Source: Jonesia quinghaiensis DSM 15701
Lineage (GTDB): Bacteria > Actinomycetota > Actinomycetes > Actinomycetales > Cellulomonadaceae
Assembly: GCF_000423205.1 (NCBI RefSeq)
Contig: NZ_AUHN01000010.1
Coordinates: forward strand, 186,001-250,000
Direction: 5' to 3'
Length of the DNA: 64,000 nucleotides
Below the pieces are notes generated by a model. It ran no database searches and was not told where the DNA came from. It saw nothing but the letters and a program-made list of their open reading frames with translations. Of the stretch, positions 7,808-16,779 are shown in pieces. The number at the start of each line of letters is the position of its first letter. The first letter of the stretch is position 1. A program made the position numbers and the translations under genes.

Positions 7808-9144
7808 GGTGTGAAGGTTCTTTCTATGCGCCGCAGTTTCTGTGAAGTGTCACGACTATAGGGTTGGAAGTTCACGACAGGCATCACACCTTGGAAGGGT
7901 GCGATGAGAGCAGTAAGTTCCTCGATGACGCTTTCATGCGCTTGGGGGGTTGGGGTGTCGAGATAAATGGTGAATTCTGCTGGGTTGGTTTGCACGACGC
8001 GGTAGTCAGAGAAACCGGTGGCATACAGCATGGATCGCGAAACCATATCGCCATAAACGGGCTGTAGTGTTCCGGACGTTGTCGGTATCAGGAATGTGTC
8101 ACTTTCCCTGCCTTCAATGCGCTCTATTGCTGTCAATACGCTTCCGCATGGGCACGGGGCTTCGCGTTCTAACAGAATGTCGTTGAGACGGTACCGCAGG
8201 ATGGGTTGGGTTGTTCGCCGGAAGTCCGTGATGATCGGTATGAATCTGCGCCCTTCAACCACCTCACGCTCCACGAGTACTGTGTCTTCGTTCAGGTGCA
8301 GGGTGCCTTGTTCACAAGTGTGAGCGAGGAAACCTTCTGTTGCTTGGTAAATCTGGTGAATGATCGGTACGTGAAACGCTTGGGTAAGGAATTGTTCATC
8401 CGTTCGCTCAAGAACTTCAGCAACTGACATCACTTTTTGGGGAGTGACAGCCAGGTGACCTTCAGCTTGGGCGTGCGCAATGTCGCGGAGCACCGAGGGC
8501 GGGGCAACCAGAATTGTTGGTTGAAATTTCGCAAGGCGGTCAAGGTTCTTCGCCATAGGTGCGTACACGTCAAAGTATTCGAACGTTACAGCTCGTGATC
8601 CGATGGTTTGGTAGAGATCATTGTCAGCACGTAAAAATAGCGCGATGCGGTGGCCGCGCAGTTTCCCCGGGGGGAGGCTGCGGGCCAGGATCGTTCCGGC
8701 CCATTGTGCGCGCTCTTGGGGTGACACAACAAAAAGGCCTCGATGCCCACTGGTCCCGGAGGATAAGCCCACCGAGCATCCCTGCAGTTCAGTGCTGAAA
8801 TCGCGGTTGCGTTCAGCGGTAATCGCCACATCCAACGCTTCATCACGGTTAATACCAACCGTATTGAGGTCATCAAAGCGTTCCATCATGATGGTTTTAT
8901 CCATCAGTGGGATTTTGTGGAAATCCCCTCCTGCTTGTTCCAGTACCTCCCGGATGTACGGCGACATCGTTGCGAGCTTGTTCACATGGCGGGTCACGCT
9001 GCGCTGTTGTGCACGTTCAACTTGTGCACGGGTACGAAAGCGCTGTAACCATCTCGTGCGCGCAAACGACCACACGATGAGTGCAGTAAACCTCACTGGT
9101 GACAGCGAAACTGCAGGCTTGCGGCGATCATGCTGAGCTGTCAT
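7804..9144 (-). CDS. Adenylate-forming enzyme, F390 synthetase/phenylacetate-CoA ligase-like
   Basis: 446 residues. GCSVGLSSGTSGHRGLFVVS (about residues 122-141) is the P-loop-like AMP motif of the PaaK/F390 synthetase branch, and CPCGSVLTAIERIEGRESD is the conserved C-terminal hinge with its Cys pair; RYRLNDILL corresponds to the usual Y-R-x-x-D region. Such enzymes activate a carboxylate as acyl-AMP. Start and stop both overlap neighbours in ATGA form, so it is translated with the MBL hydrolase and the ketosynthase. It most likely activates a product or substrate of the ketosynthase; the acid is unknown. Confidence 0.8.
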   Translation of the reverse strand: MTAQHDRRKPAVSLSPVRFTALIVWSFARTRWLQRFRTRAQVERAQQRSVTRHVNKLATMSPYIREVLEQAGGDFHKIPLMDKTIMMERFDDLNTVGINRDEALDVAITAERNRDFSTELQGCSVGLSSGTSGHRGLFVVSPQERAQWAGTILARSLPPGKLRGHRIALFLRADNDLYQTIGSRAVTFEYFDVYAPMAKNLDRLAKFQPTILVAPPSVLRDIAHAQAEGHLAVTPQKVMSVAEVLERTDEQFLTQAFHVPIIHQIYQATEGFLAHTCEQGTLHLNEDTVLVEREVVEGRRFIPIITDFRRTTQPILRYRLNDILLEREAPCPCGSVLTAIERIEGRESDTFLIPTTSGTLQPVYGDMVSRSMLYATGFSDYRVVQTNPAEFTIYLDTPTPQAHESVIEELTALIAPFQGVMPVVNFQPYSRDTSQKLRRIERTFTP

Positions 9145-9932
9145 AGCAGCACCTTGTCGCTGTATTCATCATGAGAAAAGCACACTCTTATACCTTCGGC
9201 ACGCAGCCTTTGCAGCATGACAATCGTGGCGCGGTATTGGGCCACATCATGTTGGATCGCGGCCGGCAATCGACGCATGTGTTCGGTGGAATCCACCAGG
9301 TCACTCCCCCATGATGCATCCCCCGCCAGAAGTACTCGCCCTTCGACGAGTGCACCAACGTGCCCTTGAGCATGGCCTGGTAGCGAGGTAACAATATAGT
9401 TGCCATCCCCCAGCACATCCCAACCAGTAACTCCCGTTGCACTGGTAACACTCAACTCTTGCGGGGTCAGGACAATGCGCTGTGCATCGGCAAACCAGTC
9501 TGGGAGTAATCCGCGCAGCACACCATCTTTAAGCCGGGAATGCTGGAGGGACTCCACTAATCCACTGGACATAACAAATGTGGCCTGCGGAAAGTACCGC
9601 ACACCCCCAATATGGTCCGGGTGTAAGTGTGACAACACAACGTGAGTGACATCTTTCGGTTCCACCCCTAACGCCGCGAGTTGTTTGTCGACGGTGTCAT
9701 CTGGGCCAACTACAGGCGGTAACAACCGGGAGTAGATTTTTCCCCTCACCCCTGCACTGGAGGTATCAGGTGCATACCCGGTGTCATAGAGAATGACTGC
9801 TCCGCTGTGGTGTCGGTAGAGAAAAACCCCTGCAGGGAACACACGGCGCTCAGGAGCCGCCCCTCGGAACAATTGGGCGATGTTGTGGTGTGTACGCCCG
9901 CAAGGTGCGTAGAGCAATCGGGCATCACGCAT
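9141..9932 (-). CDS. MBL-fold metallo-hydrolase
   Basis: 263 residues from the chosen start. The metallo-beta-lactamase signature SHLHPDHIGG is followed by LPGHAQGHVG and LLAGDASWGSD, giving the full dinuclear metal site. Family members hydrolyse lactones, thioesters or phosphoesters; sequence alone does not choose. The ATG at 9932 is preferred to 9977 because GGAAGGA stands ten bases upstream, and it leaves an eight-base overlap with the reductase gene. It occupies the place of the alpha/beta hydrolase in Ole clusters, so action on an acyl thioester or a beta-lactone is possible but unproven. Confidence 0.85.
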   Translation of the reverse strand: MRDARLLYAPCGRTHHNIAQLFRGAAPERRVFPAGVFLYRHHSGAVILYDTGYAPDTSSAGVRGKIYSRLLPPVVGPDDTVDKQLAALGVEPKDVTHVVLSHLHPDHIGGVRYFPQATFVMSSGLVESLQHSRLKDGVLRGLLPDWFADAQRIVLTPQELSVTSATGVTGWDVLGDGNYIVTSLPGHAQGHVGALVEGRVLLAGDASWGSDLVDSTEHMRRLPAAIQHDVAQYRATIVMLQRLRAEGIRVCFSHDEYSDKVLL

Positions 9933-10983
9933 CGGGCTGTTCCTTCCAGTGTTGAGCGAACCGTGCCAACGAGTCATCTAGCCCGATTCGAGGCTCATAA
10001 CCGAGTTCCTTACGTGCCCGAGAAATATCAAGAGTTTGAGAATAAGCGATGGTGGTCACTGTATAGCGCGTCAACGATGGCTCCCCCAACCACGGAAATA
10101 CTTGGTAAATCCGTTCCATCACGCCTGCGAGCGCGTAAACCAGCTGTGGGTTGGCTCGCCACATCCGGGGCGTCACCCCAATATTGCCAAGGAGTTGGCG
10201 CAATAAGTCGCCCATCGGGCGAGGGTCGTCATTGGTGATGTTGTACACCTGTCCGCTAGCCCGTGGCGCGGTCATCGCTAGCCTAAGGGCGAGTGCTACA
10301 TTTTCGACGCTGGTGAGATCCACGAGGTTACGTCCGCTATTGAATAGTGGGATGCCAACTCGTCGGTGAACGTCCAGAAGGCGTGGGAGTAAACTTGGGT
10401 CCCCTACACCGATGAGACCACGAGGCCGCACAATAACGAGTTCTTCAAGTTCCCCTGACTTCAAAGCGCTCTGAAGGGTTTGTTCCGCAAGAATTTTGGA
10501 GCGGATGTAGTGGTTCAGGCGGTTTTTTGGATCAGCCTGGTCTTCGCTGATGTTATGCCGGTCACGCGGCGCAGCATATACCGACGGCGAAGAGACGAAA
10601 ACCACACGCACTGGGTGTTGTTGTCCCTCATGTGACGCCGCGTAGTGAGCGTTACGTCGTTCCGTGCATCGCTGAGCGAGGGTAACAACATGCCTGGTGC
10701 CATAAACGTTGGCCTCTTCGAAATCACGCCATCTGCCCCACGGAGAAGAAAGCGCTGCACAGTGAATGATGGCATCGACATCAAGATCCGCGGTGGCAAG
10801 TGATGCGAGGTCACCAACATAGAGGTCCGCACCTGCGCTTTTCAGCGGCTCGAGTGCACTGCTGTTACGGCCCGCTGCCGTGACACGCATACCGTGATCC
10901 AACAATTCGTGAACCACATGACGCCCCAAGAAACCGGAGGCGCCCGTCACCAGGACGTGGAGGGGTGGGGTGGTCTCAGGCAT
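9925..10983 (-). CDS. NAD(P)-dependent epimerase/3-beta-HSD-like reductase
   Basis: 352 residues from ATG 10983. The Rossmann motif VTGASGFLGRHVV is at the N terminus, the catalytic Ser lies in FVSSPSVYA and the Tyr-Lys pair in HYIRSK, so the extended SDR active site is complete. RPRGLIGVGD is typical of the 3-beta-HSD/OleD branch. First gene of the four-gene operon. The frame extends upstream to 11031 and the start is uncertain (10983 or 10992). By analogy with OleD it would reduce a beta-keto product of the ketosynthase. It is divergent from a GT4 glycosyltransferase. Confidence 0.8.
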   Translation of the reverse strand: MPETTPPLHVLVTGASGFLGRHVVHELLDHGMRVTAAGRNSSALEPLKSAGADLYVGDLASLATADLDVDAIIHCAALSSPWGRWRDFEEANVYGTRHVVTLAQRCTERRNAHYAASHEGQQHPVRVVFVSSPSVYAAPRDRHNISEDQADPKNRLNHYIRSKILAEQTLQSALKSGELEELVIVRPRGLIGVGDPSLLPRLLDVHRRVGIPLFNSGRNLVDLTSVENVALALRLAMTAPRASGQVYNITNDDPRPMGDLLRQLLGNIGVTPRMWRANPQLVYALAGVMERIYQVFPWLGEPSLTRYTVTTIAYSQTLDISRARKELGYEPRIGLDDSLARFAQHWKEQPDA

Positions 10984-11072
10984 GCCGATCATCTTACGGG
11001 GTGGGAAGAACCGCATGATCCCGCCATCCACAGCTTGTGGACGAAGCCCACAAGAGTACTCGCTGGACCCCC

Positions 11073-11078
11073 TATACT
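11073..11078 (+). promoter_or_regulatory. -10 element of a probable leaderless promoter
   Basis: TATACT ends seven bases before the GTG start of the glycosyltransferase, the distance at which transcription would begin on the start codon itself. No Shine-Dalgarno precedes that GTG, supporting a leaderless mRNA. No clear -35 was seen. Confidence 0.5.
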
Positions 11079-11084
11079 TGGCGC

Positions 11085-12413
11085 GTGCACATCGCTATGG
11101 TCACCGACTACTACCTACCTACCCTTGGCGGGGTCCAAACTGTCGTCAAGGCCCATAAAGAAGCCTTAGAACAGGCGGGACACACCGTCACGGTGTTTTG
11201 CCCTCGGCACGCCCCGAGTGAGAACACACCCACCGAAGAGAACGATCCACATGTAGTGACACTCCCTACATCACGGCGTTTTCACCCGGACAACTACCCA
11301 TTCACTTGGCCCCTTGAAGATACGAGGAAACAACTGGTAGGGGAGTTCCGTGAACGCGCGGTGGACGTTGTCCATGTCCACTCAGAGATCTTCGCAGCAA
11401 TAGCAGGCCTCACCGCCGCACGCTCACTAGCGATCCCCACAGTGCAAACAATGCATGGGCGCATCGATGTGTACACCGCTCATGTGCTACCCGTCCCCGC
11501 GGTTTCCACCTTTGTGCTCGCACAATTGCACCGGCGCCACATTCCCCACTCACTAAAAGTCCGCAGGTCTTCTGCCTACACCAGCACAATCATTGCGCGG
11601 CGCATGTGGCAGCTCATGGTGAATCAGGCGAACTACGCTGACCATGTCGTTGTTCCGTCACAACACTTTGCACGAAAACTTCTCGCCCAAGGTGTGACCC
11701 GTCCGCTAACGGTCATCTCAAACGGACTCGAAGAATCCGTCACTAAGACCATTGATGACACCAACACCCGTTCCCTTGCCCCGGGGGAACAAATCCGCAT
11801 CATGTGGTGTGGGCGAGTATCACCAGAGAAACGGCCCATCGAATTTATCTGGGCTATTGCCCAATTCCCAGCGAACGTACACGTAGACATGTACGGCAAT
11901 GGTGTGCAGTTCACAAAGGTGCGTCGCCTCATTAAGCGCCTGGGCCTCGATGACCGAGTGACCATGCATGGGGCTGTACCGCAACACGATATTCTTGCTG
12001 CAATGGCATCGAGCCACCTGTTTGTTTCGACCTCGTACGATTTTGACAACCAGCCCATGGTCATGCTGGAAGCAATCGCTACGGGTCTACCCATCCTGTA
12101 TTGCGATCCCGACCTCACCGAGATCATGCCACCAGGCAGTGCGATTCTCGCGGACTCTCCCGTTGCGGTTGACATTTCTGCAGCAGTTCGCCAGGTAGCG
12201 CACGACCCGAGCATCATTGAACACATGAGCAAAAACATGCTCAGCGAGCCTCACGTTGCTGCACAGAAAACCCACTTAGCTTCCCTCACCGCGGTCTACG
12301 CGCAACTCACTGGACTTCCGGCTAACCCTCTCGCAGAAATCACCGAGCCTGAACCTGTGCCCGAAAGCAAACCCCGACGCAAGAAGAAGAAGAAAAGGAA
12401 GAAGAAGGTATAG
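11085..12413 (+). CDS. GT4-family glycosyltransferase
   Basis: 442 residues. VHIAMVTDYYLPTLGGVQTVV is the N-terminal GT-B donor/acceptor loop; the C-terminal half has MWCGRVSPEKRPIEFIWAI and SHLFVSTSYDFDNQPMVMLEAIATGLPILY, the EX7E-type nucleotide-sugar site of GT4 enzymes. It transfers a sugar from a nucleotide or lipid donor to an envelope or glycolipid acceptor; which is unknown. The protein ends in a Lys/Arg run (about 13 of 15 residues), likely to contact the membrane or a polyanion. Start is GTG at 11085, chosen from the -10 spacing; an upstream ATG at 11037 precedes the promoter. Confidence 0.85.
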   Translation: MHIAMVTDYYLPTLGGVQTVVKAHKEALEQAGHTVTVFCPRHAPSENTPTEENDPHVVTLPTSRRFHPDNYPFTWPLEDTRKQLVGEFRERAVDVVHVHSEIFAAIAGLTAARSLAIPTVQTMHGRIDVYTAHVLPVPAVSTFVLAQLHRRHIPHSLKVRRSSAYTSTIIARRMWQLMVNQANYADHVVVPSQHFARKLLAQGVTRPLTVISNGLEESVTKTIDDTNTRSLAPGEQIRIMWCGRVSPEKRPIEFIWAIAQFPANVHVDMYGNGVQFTKVRRLIKRLGLDDRVTMHGAVPQHDILAAMASSHLFVSTSYDFDNQPMVMLEAIATGLPILYCDPDLTEIMPPGSAILADSPVAVDISAAVRQVAHDPSIIEHMSKNMLSEPHVAAQKTHLASLTAVYAQLTGLPANPLAEITEPEPVPESKPRRKKKKKRKKKV

Positions 12414-12421
12414 TAGTGACA

Positions 12422-12512
12422 TCCCACGGGAGTCCGGCGCACCGGGCTGAGAGGAAGCTATCGCGGCTTCGACCGTTACACCAGTCCGGATCATGCCGGC
12501 ACGGAAGAGAGC
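12422..12512 (+). promoter_or_regulatory. TPP (thiamine pyrophosphate) riboswitch
   Basis: The conserved core is readable: GGGCTGAGAGG (pyrimidine sensor arm), a variable P3 hairpin GAAGC-tatc-GCGGCTTC, then GACCGTTACACC and CCGGATCATGCCGGCACGGAAGAGAG, which match the THI-box consensus CTGAGA, ACCC, CTGATC-GG-AATGCCAGCG-AGGGA in order and spacing. The 3' strand GGAAGAGAG is also the likely ribosome-binding site of the following MFS gene (ATG at 12516), so ligand binding would hide it and stop translation. Confidence 0.93.
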
Positions 12513-12515
12513 GTC

Positions 12516-13805
12516 ATGCCGCACAACACACTTACTGCTGCCAGTACCCAGCCAGCCAGATCCAACCACACCTCACGGGCCGCAACCCGCGGGGCACTCG
12601 CGTCAAACTATGTTGACCAATTCGACATCTTTGTCCCAGTCATCGCGCTCGCCCCTGTCACCGCCTCCCTCTTCGGCGAAGACAACCTCGCCCGCAGTGC
12701 AGGGCTCGTATTCGTCGCAACGCTTATAGGGCGCCCCCTCGGAGCAGCCGTGTGTGGCCCACTCGCTGACCGGTTCGGGCGGACCCGCATCTCAACCCTG
12801 ACCCTTGCCGGCATATCCGCCACAACAATCATCATCGCAGCAGTTCCTAGCCACGAAAGCTGGGGGTTGTGGACACTCATGACAGTGCTCCTCATGCGAT
12901 TCCTTGGCGGAATCTTTCTTGGTGGGCAATACTCAGCAGCTATCCCCCTCGCCATGGAATGGTCGCGCCCCCACAACCGCGGCGCGCTCAGTGGGGCGAT
13001 TATGGCAATGTCACCCCTAGCAAATGCCAGCATCGCAGCACTATCTCTCGCGCTCCTCGCCACACTCCCCACCGATCAATATGCCCAGTGGGGGTGGCGC
13101 ATACCCTTTGTTCTATCAGCGCTGCTCGCGGCAGTTATGCTGCTGTTTTATCGGCGTTCCGTTTCTGACAACCTCATTCCATCCACAACCCAACGCACCG
13201 TGCAGTCCGTGGCGGTTGGTGAGCATCGCCGCGTTTTTTGGCATATTTTTGTGCTGATGTCGGGGCTATGGCTCCTCACAAACATGGCAATACCGGTGGT
13301 GACGCAACAGTTGTCAGCACATCGTGACTTCGAACCAACACAGGTCACGCTGGTCATGTTGTGCGGAACGGCAGCATCCGCGGTCACAATGTTCGCTGCC
13401 GGACATCTCTCCACATTCACTGGACGGCGACGTTTTTACACGGTCTCAGGGGTAGTAATCGCGACCTTTGCACCAGCAGCCTTCTTAGGGATTTGGCAAG
13501 CGTCTTCTATCGAACTGGTTATTGCCTGCGTTGTTGCACTCCAAGTCTGCACAGTCTCTGCATATGGACCAATCGGGGTCTACCTCTCAGAGCGCTTCCC
13601 TGCCGAAGTCCGATCAACGGGGTATGGACTGGGTTATTCGCTGTCCATTGTGATACCGGCCCTCTATCCGTACTACCTCCCGGTATTACAAGGATGGTTA
13701 GGAACGCACGCTGCGGTAGCGTGCCTCTTAGCTTTGGGAGGTTTACTTGTCGGTGTCGGCGCTACGCTGGATCGCAGCCGCGGGGATCACCTCACCGTGG
13801 GATGA
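12516..13805 (+). CDS. MFS transporter, probably thiamine or precursor uptake
   Basis: 429 residues with about twelve membrane segments. The loop 2-3 motif GPLADRFGRTRIS and the flanking LIGRPLGAAVCG place it in the metabolite:H+ symporter branch of the major facilitator superfamily. The TPP riboswitch immediately upstream makes import of thiamine or of its pyrimidine/thiazole precursor the most likely role; that substrate is inferred from regulation only. Start fixed by the riboswitch expression platform. It is convergent with a DUF808 gene. Confidence 0.9.
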   Translation: MPHNTLTAASTQPARSNHTSRAATRGALASNYVDQFDIFVPVIALAPVTASLFGEDNLARSAGLVFVATLIGRPLGAAVCGPLADRFGRTRISTLTLAGISATTIIIAAVPSHESWGLWTLMTVLLMRFLGGIFLGGQYSAAIPLAMEWSRPHNRGALSGAIMAMSPLANASIAALSLALLATLPTDQYAQWGWRIPFVLSALLAAVMLLFYRRSVSDNLIPSTTQRTVQSVAVGEHRRVFWHIFVLMSGLWLLTNMAIPVVTQQLSAHRDFEPTQVTLVMLCGTAASAVTMFAAGHLSTFTGRRRFYTVSGVVIATFAPAAFLGIWQASSIELVIACVVALQVCTVSAYGPIGVYLSERFPAEVRSTGYGLGYSLSIVIPALYPYYLPVLQGWLGTHAAVACLLALGGLLVGVGATLDRSRGDHLTVG

Positions 13806-13830
13806 TCCCCCGCGCTGTCATTGAGTGTGG

Positions 13831-14769
13831 TCAGTGCTTAGTGTTGCGTATTTTCCCAATGAGGGTCACGACACCAACAATTGCCAAGCCCAGTACGATA
13901 CCCAATACCGCTGAGTAAATCGTGTCACCAAACCATGCAGCTACCGCTCCGCCGAAGGGTTCTAGAGCGTGGGCGACATCGTGGGCGATGTTATAGAAGA
14001 AGTGTGCACCAAGGTCGGAAAGGCTTTTCGCGAAGATGTGGCCGCCAACCCACAGCATCGCTATAGTTCCAACCACACTCAATACGGTGAATACCTTGGG
14101 CATGACCTTGACGATGCCGCGTCCTGTTGCCCCAATCACTCCAGAACGCGACCCAGCAAGAACAAGTCCGATGTCGTCCATCTTTACTAAAATCGCGACC
14201 GCCCCGTACACCACAGCTGTCATAAGAACAGCAACAATGATCAAGATAATGAGCCGGTCAACAAACCCGTCAACCTCGACGTTGCTTAACGTAATGAGCA
14301 TGATCTCTGCCGACAATATAAGGTCGGTGCGCACTGCCCCAGCAACGAGTTTGTTTTCAAACTCTTCTGGGTTTTCTGCTGTTGTCAGTGATTCTTTATC
14401 ACCGTGTAGGTGAACACCAAACCAACCAAGGACCTTTTCAGCACCTTCAAAAGCAAGGTATGCGCCGCCAGCGATCAGAAAAATGGGAAGAATCCACGGA
14501 GCCCACGTGGTGAAAACCATCGCCGCAGGCAAAATAAAGAAGAACTTATTGCGCAGGGACCCCATTGTGATGCGCTTAATGACGGCAAGCTCACGTTGAG
14601 GGGATACACCCTGCACATACTGAGGGGTCACTGCCGCGTCATCAATAACAACCCCCGCGGACTTAGCTGACGCCTTTACCGCTGCAGTTGCTAGATCATC
14701 GAGTGATGCAGCAGCCGTTTTCGCGAGCACTGCGATGTCATCAAGGAGGGCCAAAAATCCTGTGGCCAT
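13831..14769 (-). CDS. DUF808 family inner-membrane protein (YedI-like)
   Basis: 312 residues. MATGFLALLDDIAVLAKTAAASLDDLATAAVKASAKSAGVVIDDAAVTPQYV is the near-invariant N terminus of DUF808. Five to six membrane helices follow, with GGAYLAFEGAEKVLGW and the C-terminal GLVLGLAIV segment. Function is unknown across the family. Single gene, convergent with the MFS gene. Confidence 0.92.
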   Translation of the reverse strand: MATGFLALLDDIAVLAKTAAASLDDLATAAVKASAKSAGVVIDDAAVTPQYVQGVSPQRELAVIKRITMGSLRNKFFFILPAAMVFTTWAPWILPIFLIAGGAYLAFEGAEKVLGWFGVHLHGDKESLTTAENPEEFENKLVAGAVRTDLILSAEIMLITLSNVEVDGFVDRLIILIIVAVLMTAVVYGAVAILVKMDDIGLVLAGSRSGVIGATGRGIVKVMPKVFTVLSVVGTIAMLWVGGHIFAKSLSDLGAHFFYNIAHDVAHALEPFGGAVAAWFGDTIYSAVLGIVLGLAIVGVVTLIGKIRNTKH

Positions 14770-14902
14770 TGCTGTTGCCTTTCACGCCGAGCCGCACATC
14801 GCAGACTCAGGGGGAGGGGGGAAACCGCTCAACTCCGAAGCCGAACAGACCTCGTGTGCGCTTTTCACCACCAGAACGAGATAACTATACGACTGTGTGT
14901 CA

Positions 14903-15340
14903 TCACCGAGTTACTTGTGCCGCGTGGGCAACCAGTTCACGCATGACATCAAGGTCAATCGTTTTGAGGTCTGTGATAGCAATGCTCGCTGTGCCAACTT
15001 TGACCCGCCCCAGCCTGTTCTCATATGCGCTAACCAAGTATTGGTTATCCTCAACTGCGTTGACGTACACACTGATGTATCGGGTTTGTTCCGCTAAGCC
15101 AAGGAGAAACCAGTCAACAGATCGGCCCCGTGGGCGTGGCTGTGTGATGACCCCATAACCCACAATCGTCTGCTGCGTCCCACCCCACATCACCCCACGC
15201 CACAACGTCCGACTAGCATCAGGTATGGAACCGGTGATGAGTTCGTCGAGTTGTAACAACTCAGTTGACCGTTTAGCTGACCGCAGGTAGGTATCAACGT
15301 CATCGCCTGTGGGACGCATCGTGTCACTGTCAGTGGTCAT
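14903..15340 (-). CDS. DUF1801-like protein
   Basis: 145 residues. DDVDTYLRS near the N terminus, LWRGVMWGGTQQTIVGYGVI in the middle and DWFLLGLAEQTRYISVYVNA then LGRVKVGTASIAITDLKTIDLDVMRELV match the layout of the DUF1801/YdhG-like fold (a small SufE-like-size alpha/beta protein of unknown function). No signal or membrane segment. It is divergent from the SPFH operon. Confidence is moderate. Confidence 0.65.
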   Translation of the reverse strand: MTTDSDTMRPTGDDVDTYLRSAKRSTELLQLDELITGSIPDASRTLWRGVMWGGTQQTIVGYGVITQPRPRGRSVDWFLLGLAEQTRYISVYVNAVEDNQYLVSAYENRLGRVKVGTASIAITDLKTIDLDVMRELVAHAAQVTR

Positions 15341-15542
15341 AAATCATTGTCTCTCTGCACGCAAACTTGCGCATGGGGAGTGCAAACTTCCCCCTCTGTA
15401 GGCCCAAAAATCTCCTATCTTAGGCCGATTTTGCTGTGGTACTAATAGAGTCACACAGGCTGGTTCACGGCCTGCACACGCTACAAGATGGGTTGGATGA
15501 GGCGATTTGGCCTGCCACCCACGTGATGTTGAGGAGTTCTCC

Positions 15543-16769
15543 ATGGGTTTCATCAAGGCATTCGCTGGCGCTATCGGAGGCGCTTTCGCAGACCAGTGGA
15601 AGGACTTCGTGACTCCACCCAGTGGCGTAGCCCCAACAGCGGCACTTTTCCCTGGTGTTGCCCAAGGCCAAAATGCGGGTAGAGGGGCAAACGTTAAGGG
15701 CTCGCAAAACATCATCACAAACGGATCAAAGTTGCTTGTCCCTGAGGGATTCGGCCTACTTACTATGCAAGACGGGCAAATCACTGGGTTCATCGCGGAA
15801 CCTGGTGGGTACGAATGGCGCTCAGACGACATCAACTCCCAATCAATTTTCGCGGGCGACGGCATCGTCAGCCCTCTCATCACAATGTCGTGGGAACGTT
15901 TCAAGTTTGGTGGCCAACCAGGCAGCCAACAACTGGTGATCTACGTCAACCTCAAAGAAATTCCGAACAACCGGTTCGGCACACAGTCAGAGATTTACTG
16001 GGATGACGCGTACCTCGGCGCGCAGGTTGGCGCAATCACACGCGGCACCTACACGCTACGCATCATTGATCCCATCTTGTTCGCGAAGCAGTTCGTTCCA
16101 CTGACCTACCTGCAAGCCGGAGCCCCAGCCTTCGACTTTTCCGATTTCGACAATGACGCGGCCTCACAACTATTCAACGAAGTTGTTTCTTCGCTGTCTG
16201 CAGCATTCTCGAACTACACCAACGACCCGTCAAAAGGGAACCGCATCACCCGGATCCAGGGCGACGCCATCGGATTCGCACAGTCAATGTCAGCTGCGGT
16301 CGAAGAAGGTTACCGTTGGTCATCAGATCGCGGCCTCACCATCGTCAAAGTTGCCCTCCAAGCCATTGAGTACGATGCCGATACCCGTGCACTACTCTCT
16401 GACGTCAAGAAGGCCGATGCTCTTAGTGGGACACGAGGCAACTCGTTCCTCCAACAATCCGTAGCTCGCGGTATGCAAGCAGCTGGCGAAAACCCCAACG
16501 GCGGGGGCGCAGGTATGGCATTCATGGGTATGGGTATGAATGCCGCCGGTCAAGCGCTAGGCGGGCTGCAACAACCAACTGGCCAACAGCAGCCCTACCA
16601 ACAAACACCTCCCCCACCCGCACCACCAGCACCAGCTTCCGCTGGGTCAGCAGCACCAGCAGGTGATGACCTTGCCACCAAGTTAGGACAGCTGAAGAAC
16701 CTCTTTGACCAAGGGCTGATTACCCAGGAAGACTACGACGCCGCGAAAGCCAAAGCGCTAGGTCTGTAA
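15543..16769 (+). CDS. SPFH-domain protein with C-terminal SHOCT motif
   Basis: 408 residues. The N-terminal MGFIKAFAGAIGGAFADQWKDF, NIITNGSKLLVPEGFGLLTMQDGQITGFIAEPGGYEW and the following beta-rich part match the SPFH/band-7 group often labelled virion core protein or YdjI-like. After a Gly/Met/Pro/Ala-rich linker (about residues 325-375) comes a SHOCT motif (LGQLKNLFDQGLITQEDYDAAKAKAL). Such proteins assemble on membranes, often with zinc-ribbon partners. The ATG at 15543 follows GAGGAG; the longer frame from 15507 is not supported. First gene of a three-gene operon. Confidence 0.85.
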   Translation: MGFIKAFAGAIGGAFADQWKDFVTPPSGVAPTAALFPGVAQGQNAGRGANVKGSQNIITNGSKLLVPEGFGLLTMQDGQITGFIAEPGGYEWRSDDINSQSIFAGDGIVSPLITMSWERFKFGGQPGSQQLVIYVNLKEIPNNRFGTQSEIYWDDAYLGAQVGAITRGTYTLRIIDPILFAKQFVPLTYLQAGAPAFDFSDFDNDAASQLFNEVVSSLSAAFSNYTNDPSKGNRITRIQGDAIGFAQSMSAAVEEGYRWSSDRGLTIVKVALQAIEYDADTRALLSDVKKADALSGTRGNSFLQQSVARGMQAAGENPNGGGAGMAFMGMGMNAAGQALGGLQQPTGQQQPYQQTPPPPAPPAPASAGSAAPAGDDLATKLGQLKNLFDQGLITQEDYDAAKAKALGL

Positions 16770-16779
16770 AGGGTAGCCA

